From an uncultured Sutterellaceae bacterium (GTDB lineage: Bacteria; Pseudomonadota; Gammaproteobacteria; Burkholderiales; Burkholderiaceae_F): DNA of 10,045 nt. Below, piece after piece: positions 1 to 7,004 of the stretch. The notes under the pieces were generated by a model. That model made no database searches and was not told the origin of the DNA. It saw only the letters and a list, made by a program, of their open reading frames with translations. Numbering within the stretch: position 1 is the first letter of the stretch; each line of letters opens with the position of its first letter. The DNA is taken from the NCBI GenBank assembly GCA_947253615.1, contig CAMYAA010000014.1, forward strand, positions 1-10,045. Direction: 5' to 3'. Made by a program: the position numbers and the translations under genes.

Positions 1-52
1 CACGACAACCGGAATCACAATCCGGGACTCTACCAACTGAGCTACATCCACC
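1..52 (-). tRNA. tRNA-His (GTG), 3' part cut by window start
   Basis: Read on the minus strand, the segment starts with the extra G(-1) at position 52 that is typical of bacterial tRNA-His. The acceptor 5' strand, the D arm with AGCTCAGTTGGTAGAG and the anticodon stem CCGGA/TCCGG follow. The loop TTGTGAT carries anticodon GTG (positions 16-18). The T arm, acceptor 3' strand and CCA lie beyond the window, so only about two thirds of the gene is present. It is the third gene of the Pro-Arg-His cluster. Confidence 0.93.
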
Positions 53-64
53 ATTATTGATTAA

Positions 65-141
65 TGGCCTGCCCGACAGGAATCGAACCTGTGACCCTCT
101 GCTTAGAAGGCAGATGCTCTATCCGACTGAGCTACGGGCAG
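65..141 (-). tRNA. tRNA-Arg (TCT)
   Basis: This is a complete 77-nt tRNA with encoded CCA (65-67) and discriminator G (68). The 7-bp acceptor stem pairs CTGCCCG with CGGGCAG. The D arm contains GCTCAGTCGGATAGAGC, the anticodon stem is TCTGC/GCAGA, and the loop CTTCTAA gives anticodon TCT (105-107), which reads AGA/AGG arginine codons. The T loop GTTCGATTC is intact. It sits 12 nt from each neighbouring tRNA gene, which fits a single processed transcript. Confidence 0.96.
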
Positions 142-153
142 ACAGTCAATCGG

Positions 154-230
154 TGGTCGGGGTGGAGAGATTCGAACTCCCGACATCCTGCTCCCAAAGC
201 AGGCGCGCTACCAGACTACGCTACACCCCG
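154..230 (-). tRNA. tRNA-Pro (TGG)
   Basis: This is a complete 77-nt tRNA with encoded CCA (154-156) and discriminator A. The acceptor stem pairs CGGGGTG with CACCCCG, the anticodon stem pairs CCTGC with GCAGG, and the loop TTTGGGA gives anticodon TGG (194-196). The T loop is GTTCGAATC. It is the first gene of the cluster, immediately downstream of a good minus-strand promoter. Confidence 0.96.
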
Positions 231-240
231 AAGAGTTGTA

Positions 241-268
241 ATTGTACACGAAATTCTAAAATTTGCAA
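241..268 (-). promoter_or_regulatory. Promoter of the tRNA-Pro-Arg-His cluster
   Basis: On the minus strand, -10 TACAAT (241-246, 5 of 6 consensus bases) lies 16 nt from TTGCAA (263-268), or 17 nt from TTTGCA (264-269). The predicted start, near 234, is only a few nucleotides upstream of tRNA-Pro, which suits a stable-RNA promoter. Its -35 box coincides with that of the opposing argH-directed promoter. Confidence 0.65.
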
Positions 269-290
269 ACTAGGTACTAAATCTTATAAA
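263..290 (+). promoter_or_regulatory. Candidate argH promoter, divergent from the tRNA promoter
   Basis: On the plus strand, TTGCAA (263-268) is followed after 16 nt by TATAAA (285-290, 5 of 6 consensus bases). The start would be near 297, giving an argH leader of about 84 nt. A perfect palindrome, AAAGCGCTTT (288-297), overlaps the predicted start and runs into a T-tract. A second, weaker -10-like hexamer, TAAAAT, is at 336-341 without a convincing -35. No clear ARG box (ArgR site) was recognised. Confidence 0.45.
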
Positions 291-368
291 GCGCTTTTTT
301 TCAGGGATCTAGCAACTTTTCAAAAACGTCCTCGGTAAAATGACGTGTGGGACTGTTTTCTTTCACTT

Positions 369-374
369 AAGGAG
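369..374 (+). promoter_or_regulatory. Ribosome binding site fixing the argH start
   Basis: AAGGAG lies 6 nt before the ATG at 381. The reading frame is open upstream to a GTG at 345, but that would add 12 residues unlike the family and has no Shine-Dalgarno sequence, so 381 is preferred. Confidence 0.8.
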
Positions 375-380
375 CCTTCA

Positions 381-1805
381 ATGACCACCTCGGACAATTC
401 TAACGACCCTTTGCATGCCAAAAAGAAAGCTTGGTCTGGACGATTTTCCGAACCCGTTGATGCTTTTGTTTTACGCTACACCGCTAGTGTAGACTTTGAC
501 AAACGCATGGCGATTGCTGACATTAACGGATCGCTCGCCCATGCGGCTATGCTCGCCGCTTCTGGTGTTTTAACCACCGAAGATCTTGAAGCCATCAAAA
601 AAGGGATGGCTCAAATTAAAGAAGAAATATTGAACAACAAGTTCGAATGGCAACTCGAACTCGAAGACGTTCACTTGAATGTTGAAGCTCGTTTAACCGC
701 TTTGATTGGTGACGCTGGTAAGCGCTTACACACGGGCCGTTCGCGTAACGACCAAGTGGCAACCGACATTCGCCTTTACCTCCGTGAAGAAATCGACATT
801 ATCTTGGCTCGCTTGGAACAACTCCAAGAAGTTTTGGTCGCTCAAGCGAAGCGCTATGCCGACACGATCATGCCGGGTTTCACCCACATGCAAGTGGCTC
901 AGCCGGTAACCTTTGGTCATCACCTCTTAGCCTACGTTGAAATGTTTGAACGCGATCGCGAACGTCTTTTAGACTGCCGCTCCCGCGTCAACCGCTCGCC
1001 TTTAGGGGCTGCTGCTTTAGCGGGCACCACCTATCCGATCAAGCGTGAATTAACGGCTGAATTATTGGGCTTCCAAGCGGTTTGCCAAAACTCGTTAGAC
1101 GCGGTGTCTGACCGCGACTTCGCTATTGAATTCTGTGCTTGTGCCTCCTTGATCATGATGCACATTTCTCGCTTATCCGAAGAATTGATCATCTGGATGA
1201 GCCAACGCTTCTCGTTTATCAAGTTACCCGATCGCTTCACGACGGGCAGCTCGATCATGCCGCAGAAGAAGAACCCTGACGTTCCTGAAACCGCTCGCGG
1301 TAAAACGGGTCGTGTGTATGGTGACTTAACGGCCATGCTCACACTCATGAAGGGTACGCCGTTGGCTTACAACAAGGACTTCCAGGAAGACAAGGAACCG
1401 GTCTTTGACGCCGTGGATACGGTCAAGGATACGTTACGTGCCTTCTGCGACATGATGGCTGGTGTTGAAGCCAACACCGATGCTATGCATCAGGCTGCAC
1501 AAGCTGGCTATCCTACGGCTACGGACTTAGCGGACTACTTGGTCCGCGGTGGTATGCCTTTCCGTACGGCTCACGACATTGTCGGTCAGGTCGTTCGCGA
1601 AGCTTCCAACCGTAACTGTGGTTTAGAAGATCTTCCGCTTGATGTGCTTCAAGGCTTTAGCCCGATTATTAAGGGCGACGTCTACGAAGTGCTCAAGCTC
1701 GAAGGCTCGGTTAAAGCGCGTGACCACTTAGGTGGGACGGCTCCTAACCAGGTTAAATATCAAGTCGAGCGCTGGGAATCGATTTTTGCTCAACGTGCCT
1801 TGTAA
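381..1805 (+). CDS. argH: Argininosuccinate lyase
   Basis: Cytosolic enzyme of the last step of arginine synthesis, splitting argininosuccinate into arginine and fumarate; the family is a homotetramer whose active sites are built from three subunits. The 474-residue product has the hallmarks of the fumarase/aspartase superfamily: HTGRSRNDQ at residues 117-125, the THMQVAQP region with the conserved His at 169, and the signature [12 protein letters not shown] at 289-300 containing the mobile-loop catalytic serine. Length is close to the usual 455-475 residues; the extra is a short polar N-terminal tail before the conserved WSGRF motif. It starts at the ATG with AAGGAG 6 nt upstream. It is a single-gene unit here, with no other arg genes nearby, bounded by a divergent tRNA promoter and a terminator. 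Function is very secure from the motifs. Confidence 0.97.
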   Translation: MTTSDNSNDPLHAKKKAWSGRFSEPVDAFVLRYTASVDFDKRMAIADINGSLAHAAMLAASGVLTTEDLEAIKKGMAQIKEEILNNKFEWQLELEDVHLNVEARLTALIGDAGKRLHTGRSRNDQVATDIRLYLREEIDIILARLEQLQEVLVAQAKRYADTIMPGFTHMQVAQPVTFGHHLLAYVEMFERDRERLLDCRSRVNRSPLGAAALAGTTYPIKRELTAELLGFQAVCQNSLDAVSDRDFAIEFCACASLIMMHISRLSEELIIWMSQRFSFIKLPDRFTTGSSIMPQKKNPDVPETARGKTGRVYGDLTAMLTLMKGTPLAYNKDFQEDKEPVFDAVDTVKDTLRAFCDMMAGVEANTDAMHQAAQAGYPTATDLADYLVRGGMPFRTAHDIVGQVVREASNRNCGLEDLPLDVLQGFSPIIKGDVYEVLKLEGSVKARDHLGGTAPNQVKYQVERWESIFAQRAL

Positions 1806-1815
1806 TACCTAAGTC

Positions 1816-1857
1816 AAACGCAGAAACCTTACCACAAGGTTTTCTGCGTTTTTCTTT
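1816..1857 (+). terminator. Rho-independent terminator of argH
   Basis: The stem AACGCAGAAACCTT pairs with AAGGTTTTCTGCGTT (one bulged base) around the short loop ACCAC, and a T-rich tail (TTTCTTTCT) follows. It starts 11 nt after the argH stop, so the downstream transporter probably has its own transcription start. Confidence 0.88.
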
Positions 1858-1915
1858 CTAAAAAAAAACTAGCGCCCAATTTTGGCCCCACAACCCCCTA
1901 AAAAGAAGAACGATC

Positions 1916-3421
1916 ATGGAAAAATTTGTAGATGCCCTCAATGGCTATATTTGGTCGCCTGTTTTAGTCGGCCTGTGCTTATGCGCCGGACTTTTATTTT
2001 CGTTGCGAACCCGATTCGTTCAGATTCGTATGGTTCCTGAAATGTGGCGCCTCCTCTTCCAAAAACGCGAAGGGGAAATTGGTTTATCGAGTTTCCAAGC
2101 CCTCTCCTTAACGCTCGCTGGTCGCGTTGGGACGGGTAACATTGCCGGTGTGGCCACCGCCATTGCCTTTGGGGGTCCTGGTGCCCTCTTCTGGATGTGG
2201 GTCATGGCCTTACTCGGTGCCTCCTCAGCCTTTATCGAATCGACCTTAGGTCAGATTTATAAAGAACAAATTGAAGGCCAATATCGCGGTGGCCCTGCGT
2301 TCTATATCGAACGCGGTTTGAAGTCCCGCTTCTTTGCGTGGATGTTCGCCATCGTTACGATTGCGGCTTCGGTCTTCTTCTGCCCTGGCGTTCAAAGTAA
2401 CTCCATCGCTCTAGCCTGGACCAATGCATTCAACATTCGTCCTGAAATCACGGCCGCCGTTGTCGGCTCGATTTTAACGTTCGTGATCGTCGGGGGCTTA
2501 CGCCGTATTGCCAACGTCGCAACGATCGTCGTGCCTTTCATGGCTCAGGCCTACATCGTGGTAGCCTTGATCGTGGTCGGCATTAACTACGAACAGATTC
2601 CTGCCACCTTCAAACTCATCATCGATAGCGCTTTTGGCGCGGGTCCGATTGCCGGCGGCATGATGGGTGCAGCCATTGCCTGGGGGGTTAAGCGCGGGAT
2701 TTACTCCAACGAAGCCGGTCAAGGGACGGGCCCACACGCCTCGTCGGCTGCTGCCGTTTCCCACCCTGCTAAGCAAGGTTTAGTGCAGGCCTTCTCGGTT
2801 TATATCGACACGCTCTTTGTTTGCTCGGCCACGGGTTTCATGATCCTCATGACGGGGATGTATAACTTAATCGACGCTCAAGGGGTGTTCCGTCACCAAG
2901 GCCTTCCTGGCGAAATTCCTGGGCCGGTTTACACGCAAGAAGCCATTAACCAAATCATGCCGGGCTGGGGTGGTCCGTTCATTGGCATTACGATTTTCTT
3001 CTTTGCCTTCACGACCATTCTCGGTTACTACTACATGGCTGAAACGAACGTCGCTTACTTAAACCGTTATCTCAAGCGCCCGTTCGTCATGACGATCTGT
3101 AAGGCCATCTTCATCTTAACGGTGTCCTTCGGTGCAATCCGTTCTTCTTCGTTAATCTGGTCCATGGCTGACGTGGGCGTGGGCATGATGGCTTGGTTAA
3201 ACATTATCGCCATCATCCTCTTACAAAAGCCTGCTCTCAAAGCTTTGCGAGACTACGAAGCTCAGCGTCGTTTAGGGGTGAATCCTGTGTTCCACCCGGA
3301 ACGTTTGGGTATCGACAATGCCGTTTATTGGGAAGGTTCCCGCGCAGAATCCAACTTGGAAGTGGAAGAACGCGTTGGGGTGGACAACCTCTCTGGGTTG
3401 GACAGTAAGAAGCCTGACTAA
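1916..3421 (+). CDS. Sodium:alanine (AGCS family) symporter
   Basis: Inner-membrane secondary transporter that uses the sodium (or proton) gradient to take up alanine, glycine or related small amino acids. The 501-residue protein is strongly hydrophobic with many membrane segments, as usual for this 450-550 residue family. Residues 86-101 (GGPGALFWMWVMALLG) fit the sodium:alanine symporter signature, and 257-275 contain the conserved GVKRGIYSNEAGQG stretch. The glycine-rich GRVGTGNIAG at 69-78 is also typical of the family. The tail after about 440 is hydrophilic and probably cytoplasmic. The start ATG has a modest purine-rich ribosome site (AAGAAGAA, about 1902-1909). No convincing promoter was found in the 58 nt after the argH terminator. 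The exact substrate cannot be read from sequence; AlsT/YaaJ-like is the closest description. Confidence 0.93.
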   Translation: MEKFVDALNGYIWSPVLVGLCLCAGLLFSLRTRFVQIRMVPEMWRLLFQKREGEIGLSSFQALSLTLAGRVGTGNIAGVATAIAFGGPGALFWMWVMALLGASSAFIESTLGQIYKEQIEGQYRGGPAFYIERGLKSRFFAWMFAIVTIAASVFFCPGVQSNSIALAWTNAFNIRPEITAAVVGSILTFVIVGGLRRIANVATIVVPFMAQAYIVVALIVVGINYEQIPATFKLIIDSAFGAGPIAGGMMGAAIAWGVKRGIYSNEAGQGTGPHASSAAAVSHPAKQGLVQAFSVYIDTLFVCSATGFMILMTGMYNLIDAQGVFRHQGLPGEIPGPVYTQEAINQIMPGWGGPFIGITIFFFAFTTILGYYYMAETNVAYLNRYLKRPFVMTICKAIFILTVSFGAIRSSSLIWSMADVGVGMMAWLNIIAIILLQKPALKALRDYEAQRRLGVNPVFHPERLGIDNAVYWEGSRAESNLEVEERVGVDNLSGLDSKKPD

Positions 3422-3444
3422 TACTACTCACGCTTAAGTACGCC

Positions 3445-3475
3445 AAAACCACGCTTTCGAGCGTGGTTTTGTTTT
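3445..3475 (+). terminator. Terminator of the symporter gene
   Basis: A perfect 11-bp stem AAAACCACGCT/AGCGTGGTTTT closes a TTCG tetraloop and is followed by GTTTT. The A-rich 5' side means it could also work on the minus strand, serving both converging genes. Confidence 0.92.
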
Positions 3476-3480
3476 ATGGA

Positions 3481-3511
3481 ATAAAGAAATCCCCGAACCA
3501 TCTCGGGGATT
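3481..3511 (-). terminator. Terminator of the small WYL-like gene
   Basis: Read on the minus strand, AATCCCCGA pairs with TCGGGGATT around a short loop, followed by the T-rich TCTTTATT. It begins 24 nt after the stop of the gene ending at 3536. With the plus-strand terminator it forms a back-to-back pair between converging genes. Confidence 0.82.
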
Positions 3512-3535
3512 CTGTCAAGATCAACCGCCTTTTCT

Positions 3536-3838
3536 TTACTCAACTTGAGCGTAAACGGTAGCTATTTCCTTGAAGGTCGCTTTGCAAGCATCGCAAGGCG
3601 CAACAATCGGAGCATCACAAAGTTCTGGGCCCATCATGTCTTCAACAGCAAAAAAGCGCAACTTCTTCGTTACGCCCGAATTACTGCCACCTTCCGTTTG
3701 ATAGCCAATCATCTTGATTTCATTAACGGGATTCACACCCACAGCAAAGGGAGAAACCACGCGTTCGAAACCGTGGTAGGAAAAGCTCAAGGCTTTCTTC
3801 TCATTGATAGCTTTAATAACAATGTCAACAATCGACAT
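3536..3838 (-). CDS. Small WYL-like domain protein, function unknown
   Basis: Encodes about 100 residues. The start at 3838 is chosen because AAGGAG (3847-3852) lies 8 nt upstream; an in-frame ATG at 3892 has no ribosome site and lies in a stem-loop. The pattern AINEKKALSFSYHGFERVVSPFAVGV (split here as residues 10-29 and 30-35), then IKMIGYQ (41-47) and KLRFFAVEDM (59-68), resembles the beta-strand core of WYL domains: helix, 'l.f.Y.g..R.v.P..vg', 'l.gy', 'r.f.l..i'. The WYL tripeptide itself is replaced by KMI. There is no helix-turn-helix, so it is not a full WYL regulator. The C-terminal part has three cysteines (74, 82, 85), two in a CDAC motif that might bind metal or react with oxidants. 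The gene is monocistronic, with its own promoter and terminator. The family match is by eye; role unknown. Confidence 0.75.
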   Translation of the reverse strand: MSIVDIVIKAINEKKALSFSYHGFERVVSPFAVGVNPVNEIKMIGYQTEGGSNSGVTKKLRFFAVEDMMGPELCDAPIVAPCDACKATFKEIATVYAQVE

Positions 3839-3941
3839 AAGCGAGTCTCCTTTTTGGTCCTTGGAGAAACTTACGGCAATCAACCTGGTCATTGTTCATT
3901 GCTGTAAGTCCGTTCACCACGAAACGAATTTATCGTTGGCT
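3839..3941 (-). promoter_or_regulatory. Structured 5' leader of the WYL-like gene
   Basis: The predicted transcript start near 3941 leaves about 100 nt of leader. In order along the RNA it can form: a small hairpin AACGA/TCGTT (3937-3933 with 3927-3923); a long hairpin ACTTACAGCAAT (3909-3898) with ATTGCCGTAAGT (3880-3869), 12 bp with one A·C mismatch and a further AAC/GTT pairing inside; and a 5-bp helix TCTCC (3867-3863) with GGAGA (3850-3846) that would cover the Shine-Dalgarno sequence. The last two compete for positions 3867-3869. No known riboswitch class was recognised. Confidence 0.45.
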
Positions 3942-3947
3942 AGATTC

Positions 3948-3977
3948 ATTATCACCTGAGAGATTCCTCACTGACAA
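3948..3977 (-). promoter_or_regulatory. Promoter of the WYL-like gene
   Basis: On the minus strand, TTGTCA (3972-3977, 5 of 6 consensus bases) and GATAAT (3948-3953, 5 of 6) are separated by 18 nt. The promoter begins just after the U-tract of the valS terminator, so the gene is transcribed separately from valS. Confidence 0.65.
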
Positions 3978-3979
3978 GC

Positions 3980-4026
3980 AAAAAAAATCACGCCCACCAA
4001 AGTCTTATGAACCTCGATGGGCGTGA
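3980..4026 (-). terminator. Rho-independent terminator of valS
   Basis: On the minus strand, TCACGCCCA (4026-4018) pairs with TGGGCGTGA (3996-3988) around a 21-nt loop and is followed by eight consecutive T residues. It lies 19 nt past the valS stop codon. Confidence 0.92.
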
Positions 4027-4045
4027 GCGCTTTATTCTCTAAGGT

Positions 4046-6886
4046 TTATGCCTTAGGCAAACGTTCGAGCTGCTCTTTAACTTTAATCAACAAAGCAGAA
4101 AACTCTGCTAAACGCTGACGTTCAGTCTCGACAACCGTCGCTGGCGCACGAGCCACGAAGGACTCATTACCCAACTTCGTTTCGCACTTCTTGACTTCAC
4201 CCGTTAAGCGTTCAACTTCCTTCGTTAAACGTTCACGTTCGGCCGCCAAGTCGATTTCCACCTTGAGCATTAACTTGAAGTTACCCACGATAGCCACTGG
4301 TGCAATCGCCCCTTCATTAACAGCTTCAACGCTGTCGACGTGTTCCACCGCTGACAAGCGAGCTAACGCTTGTAAGTACGGAGCCACAGCTTCGCAAGTC
4401 TGGGCATCGCCTTCAATCATTAACGGTAAACGTTCCGAGGGCGACAACTTCATTTCACCACGAAGGTTACGAATCGCATCAATCATCGACTTCACTAACG
4501 CAGTAAATTCAACCGCCTTTTCGTCAATGGGTTGATCAGCCTTCGGATAGCTCTGCACCATGATCGACTGTTCATCACCTTCTTCGCGAACGCCCGCCAC
4601 TAAGGCGACCTTCTGCCAAAGTTCTTCGGTGATAAACGGCATAATCGGATGGGCTAAACGTAAAACCGTTTCCAACACGGACACCAAGGTGTGGCGCGTA
4701 GCGCGGCAAACCGCCTCATCGTCCGACTTCAACTGAACCTTGGTCAATTCCAAGTACCAGTCACAGTATTCGTTCCAAAGGAAGGAGTAGATCGCATTAG
4801 CAGCAACGTCTAAACGGAAGTCAGCATAGGCCTGGCGAACTTCAGCAATCGTACGTTGAAGTTCGGATTCGATCCAACGATCCACCTGGCTAAAGGTCAT
4901 CGGCTTTTGAGCGTCCGCACCAAAACCACAATCCTTACCTTCAACATTCATCATCACGAAACGCGTAGCATTCCATAACTTCGTGCAGAAGTTACGATAC
5001 CCTTCAGCACGCTTCAAGTCGAAGTTCACATTGCGACCCAACGTGGCATAAGCCGCCATCGTGAAACGCAAGGCGTCAGCGCCATGAGCAGCAATCCCTT
5101 CAGGGTAGTTGCGACGCAATTTCTTTTCGACCTGCGGGGCCTTTTCAGGCTGACGTAAACCCGTGGTGTTCTTCTTCACCAAGGCTTCTAAGTCAATCCC
5201 TTGAATAATGTCTAACGGGTCCAAAGTATTGCCTTCGGACTTCGACATCTTCTTACCTTCAGCGTCACGCACTAAACCGTGAATGTACACGTTATTGAAC
5301 GGCACACGACCCGTGAAATGCTTGGTCATCATGACCATACGAGCCACCCAGAAGAAGATAATGTCGTAACCCGTCACCAAGACCGAGCTTGGTAAGTAAA
5401 GGTCATAAGCGGTCTTATCGTCGCCCTCAGGCTGAGGCCAACCTAAGGTGGAGAACGGGACCATCGCGGAAGAGAACCACGTATCGAGCACGTCAGGATC
5501 ACGCGTTAACTTAACGCCTTCACCAGCTTGCGCTTGGGCTTCTTCTTCGGAGCGAGCCACATAAACGTTACCAGCTTCGTCGTACCACGCCGGGATCTGA
5601 TGACCCCAAAGCAACTGACGGGAAATACACCAGTCTTGAATGTTTTCCAACCATTGACGATAAACACCGCGCCATTCCTTCGGGAAGATGTTCACTTCAC
5701 CCGATTCAACGGCTTCCAAGCCCACTTCAGCAATACTACGGCCCGGTTGCAACGTGCCTTCAGGCGCGGGCTTGCTCATGGCCATGTACCACTGTTCAGA
5801 GAGCATCGGTTCAACGATTTCACCCGTACGAGCGACACGAGGAACCATATGGCGATGCTTCTTGATGCCGACCAATAAGCCAGCGGCTTCTAAGTCCGCC
5901 ACCACGGCCTTACGGCATTCATAACGATCCATGCCACGATACTTTTCAGGCACATTTTCGTTCATGTGCGCCGTCTTCGTTAAGACGTTTAACATGGCCA
6001 AGTTATGACGACGACCCACTTCAAAGTCGTTGAAGTCATGCGCTGGCGTGATCTTCACACAGCCCGAACCAAATTCACGATCCACATAGCTGTCAGCAAT
6101 CACCGGAATTTCGCGATCGGTTAACGGCAACTTCAAGGTCTTACCCACTAACGCCGTATAACGTTCGTCTTCAGGATTCACAGCCACGGCTTGGTCACCA
6201 AAGAGCGTTTCCGGACGCGTCGTCGCAACGATTACGCCTTCCGAACCATCAGCCCCGGGGTAACGAATTTCCCACAAGTGACCATCGGCTTCTTCGCTTT
6301 CGACTTCCAAGTCAGACACGGCGGACTGTAACTTCGGGTCCCAGTTCACTAAACGGTTACCGCGATAGATCAAGCCTTCTTCATACAAACGAACGAACGT
6401 TTCCAAGACGACCTTGGACAACTTGTCATCCATCGTGAAGTACGTGCGATCCCAGTCAACGCTGTCGCCCAAACGACGCATCTGCGACAAAATCGTGCCG
6501 CCCGAGAATTTCTGCCATTCCCAAACCTTCGCAATGAAGTCTTCACGGGAAAGGTCTTTGAGACTAATCCCTTGGGATTCCAACTTACGTTCCACCACAA
6601 TCTGCGTGGCAATCCCAGCATGGTCAGTCCCCGGAATCCACACCGTGTTGTAACCGTCCATGCGATGGAAGCGCGTTAACGTATCCATCACCGTCTGGTT
6701 AAACGCGTGCCCCATATGCAAAATCCCCGTGATGTTCGGCGGGGGGAGTTGGATAGCGAAACTTGGCTTTTTCGGATCAAGCCCAGCCTTAAAGTAACCG
6801 CGTTTTTCCCAAATGGGATACCAACGTGCTTCAATCTCATTAGGATCAAAACTTTTAGCGAGTTCTTGCGTATTCAATTGCGTCAT
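4046..6886 (-). CDS. valS: Valyl-tRNA synthetase
   Basis: Cytosolic class Ia synthetase that charges tRNA-Val and edits mischarged threonine. The 946 residues match the full bacterial length (951 in E. coli). Visible landmarks: [13 protein letters not shown] at 48-60, with HMGH being the HIGH motif; the editing domain with TTRPET at 222-227 and PAHDFND at 281-287; [17 protein letters not shown] in the catalytic domain; KMSKS at 546-550; the helical anticodon-binding domain with [10 protein letters not shown]; and a C-terminal coiled coil from about 881 to the end, which contacts the tRNA elbow in this family. All are intact. The ATG at 6886 has no good Shine-Dalgarno sequence, and no better in-frame start was seen, since the conserved N-terminal region begins at about residue 14. 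It follows pepA-holC and a small gene but is separated from them by a 118-nt leader holding a terminator-like hairpin. Confidence 0.98.
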   Translation of the reverse strand: MTQLNTQELAKSFDPNEIEARWYPIWEKRGYFKAGLDPKKPSFAIQLPPPNITGILHMGHAFNQTVMDTLTRFHRMDGYNTVWIPGTDHAGIATQIVVERKLESQGISLKDLSREDFIAKVWEWQKFSGGTILSQMRRLGDSVDWDRTYFTMDDKLSKVVLETFVRLYEEGLIYRGNRLVNWDPKLQSAVSDLEVESEEADGHLWEIRYPGADGSEGVIVATTRPETLFGDQAVAVNPEDERYTALVGKTLKLPLTDREIPVIADSYVDREFGSGCVKITPAHDFNDFEVGRRHNLAMLNVLTKTAHMNENVPEKYRGMDRYECRKAVVADLEAAGLLVGIKKHRHMVPRVARTGEIVEPMLSEQWYMAMSKPAPEGTLQPGRSIAEVGLEAVESGEVNIFPKEWRGVYRQWLENIQDWCISRQLLWGHQIPAWYDEAGNVYVARSEEEAQAQAGEGVKLTRDPDVLDTWFSSAMVPFSTLGWPQPEGDDKTAYDLYLPSSVLVTGYDIIFFWVARMVMMTKHFTGRVPFNNVYIHGLVRDAEGKKMSKSEGNTLDPLDIIQGIDLEALVKKNTTGLRQPEKAPQVEKKLRRNYPEGIAAHGADALRFTMAAYATLGRNVNFDLKRAEGYRNFCTKLWNATRFVMMNVEGKDCGFGADAQKPMTFSQVDRWIESELQRTIAEVRQAYADFRLDVAANAIYSFLWNEYCDWYLELTKVQLKSDDEAVCRATRHTLVSVLETVLRLAHPIMPFITEELWQKVALVAGVREEGDEQSIMVQSYPKADQPIDEKAVEFTALVKSMIDAIRNLRGEMKLSPSERLPLMIEGDAQTCEAVAPYLQALARLSAVEHVDSVEAVNEGAIAPVAIVGNFKLMLKVEIDLAAERERLTKEVERLTGEVKKCETKLGNESFVARAPATVVETERQRLAEFSALLIKVKEQLERLPKA

Positions 6887-6910
6887 GTCTGGAACGTCTA
6901 AATATAGAAA

Positions 6911-6943
6911 TAAAACCCTCTGACTCTCATCGAAAATCAGAGG
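6911..6943 (-). terminator. Hairpin with U-tract 24 nt upstream of valS (terminator or attenuator)
   Basis: On the minus strand, CCTCTGA (6943-6937) pairs with TCAGAGG (6923-6917) around a 13-nt loop, followed by GTTTTATTTCT. This ends the pepA-holC-small gene transcript or acts as an attenuator ahead of valS. No strong promoter was found between it and the valS ATG; a lone -10-like TATATT at 6899-6904 would give an almost leaderless valS message. Confidence 0.7.
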
Positions 6944-6961
6944 TCCACCTTGGTTTATGTG

Positions 6962-7000
6962 TTATTTTCGCACAATCCCTTCTGTTACGTAGGGATTCAT
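6962..7000 (-). CDS. Possible 12-residue leader peptide ahead of valS
   Basis: An ATG 4 nt after the stop of the preceding gene opens a reading frame encoding MNPYVTEGIVRK, then TAA. It holds two valine codons, GTA (6986-6988) and GTG (6971-6973), and ends 18 nt before the terminator-like hairpin ahead of valS. A 7-bp inverted repeat, AATCCCT/AGGGATT (6991-6997 with 6974-6980), lies inside it, so a translating ribosome would open that hairpin. The Shine-Dalgarno sequence is weak, and translation could instead depend on reinitiation after the upstream gene. Two valines in twelve may be chance. Confidence 0.22.
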   Translation of the reverse strand: MNPYVTEGIVRK

Positions 7001-7004
7001 GTCT

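Noticed and set aside
57..338. Open frames across the tRNA cluster (57-338 and 64-273, plus strand).
   Set aside because: They run antisense to three well-formed tRNA genes; such frames over tRNAs are a common false call.
345..380. GTG at 345 as a longer start for argH.
   Set aside because: There is no ribosome site ahead of it, whereas the ATG at 381 has AAGGAG at ideal spacing and gives the normal family length.
3839..3892. ATG at 3892 as an 18-residue longer start for the WYL-like gene.
   Set aside because: No Shine-Dalgarno sequence precedes it, it lies in a stable stem-loop, and the ATG at 3838 has AAGGAG 8 nt upstream and begins right at the conserved helix.
3545..3907. 120-codon plus-strand frame opposite the WYL-like gene.
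   Set aside because: It has no ribosome site or recognisable protein pattern, and it overlaps a gene with clear start signals, promoter and terminator on the other strand.
3948..3972. On the minus strand, GAATCTCTCAGGTGA resembles the 3' part of a glycine riboswitch aptamer.
   Set aside because: The matching 5' half (GGAGAG and the CCGAAGG core) is absent, the segment abuts the valS terminator, and it lies in the spacer of the predicted promoter, so it would not be transcribed. Chance similarity is the simplest view.
6937..6954. CAAGGTGGACC on the minus strand just before the valS hairpin recalls the T-box motif AGGGTGGNACC of tRNA-sensing leaders.
   Set aside because: Only part of the motif matches, there are about 60 nt before the upstream gene, too little for Stem I with a specifier loop, and T-box leaders are rare in proteobacteria outside the deltaproteobacteria.
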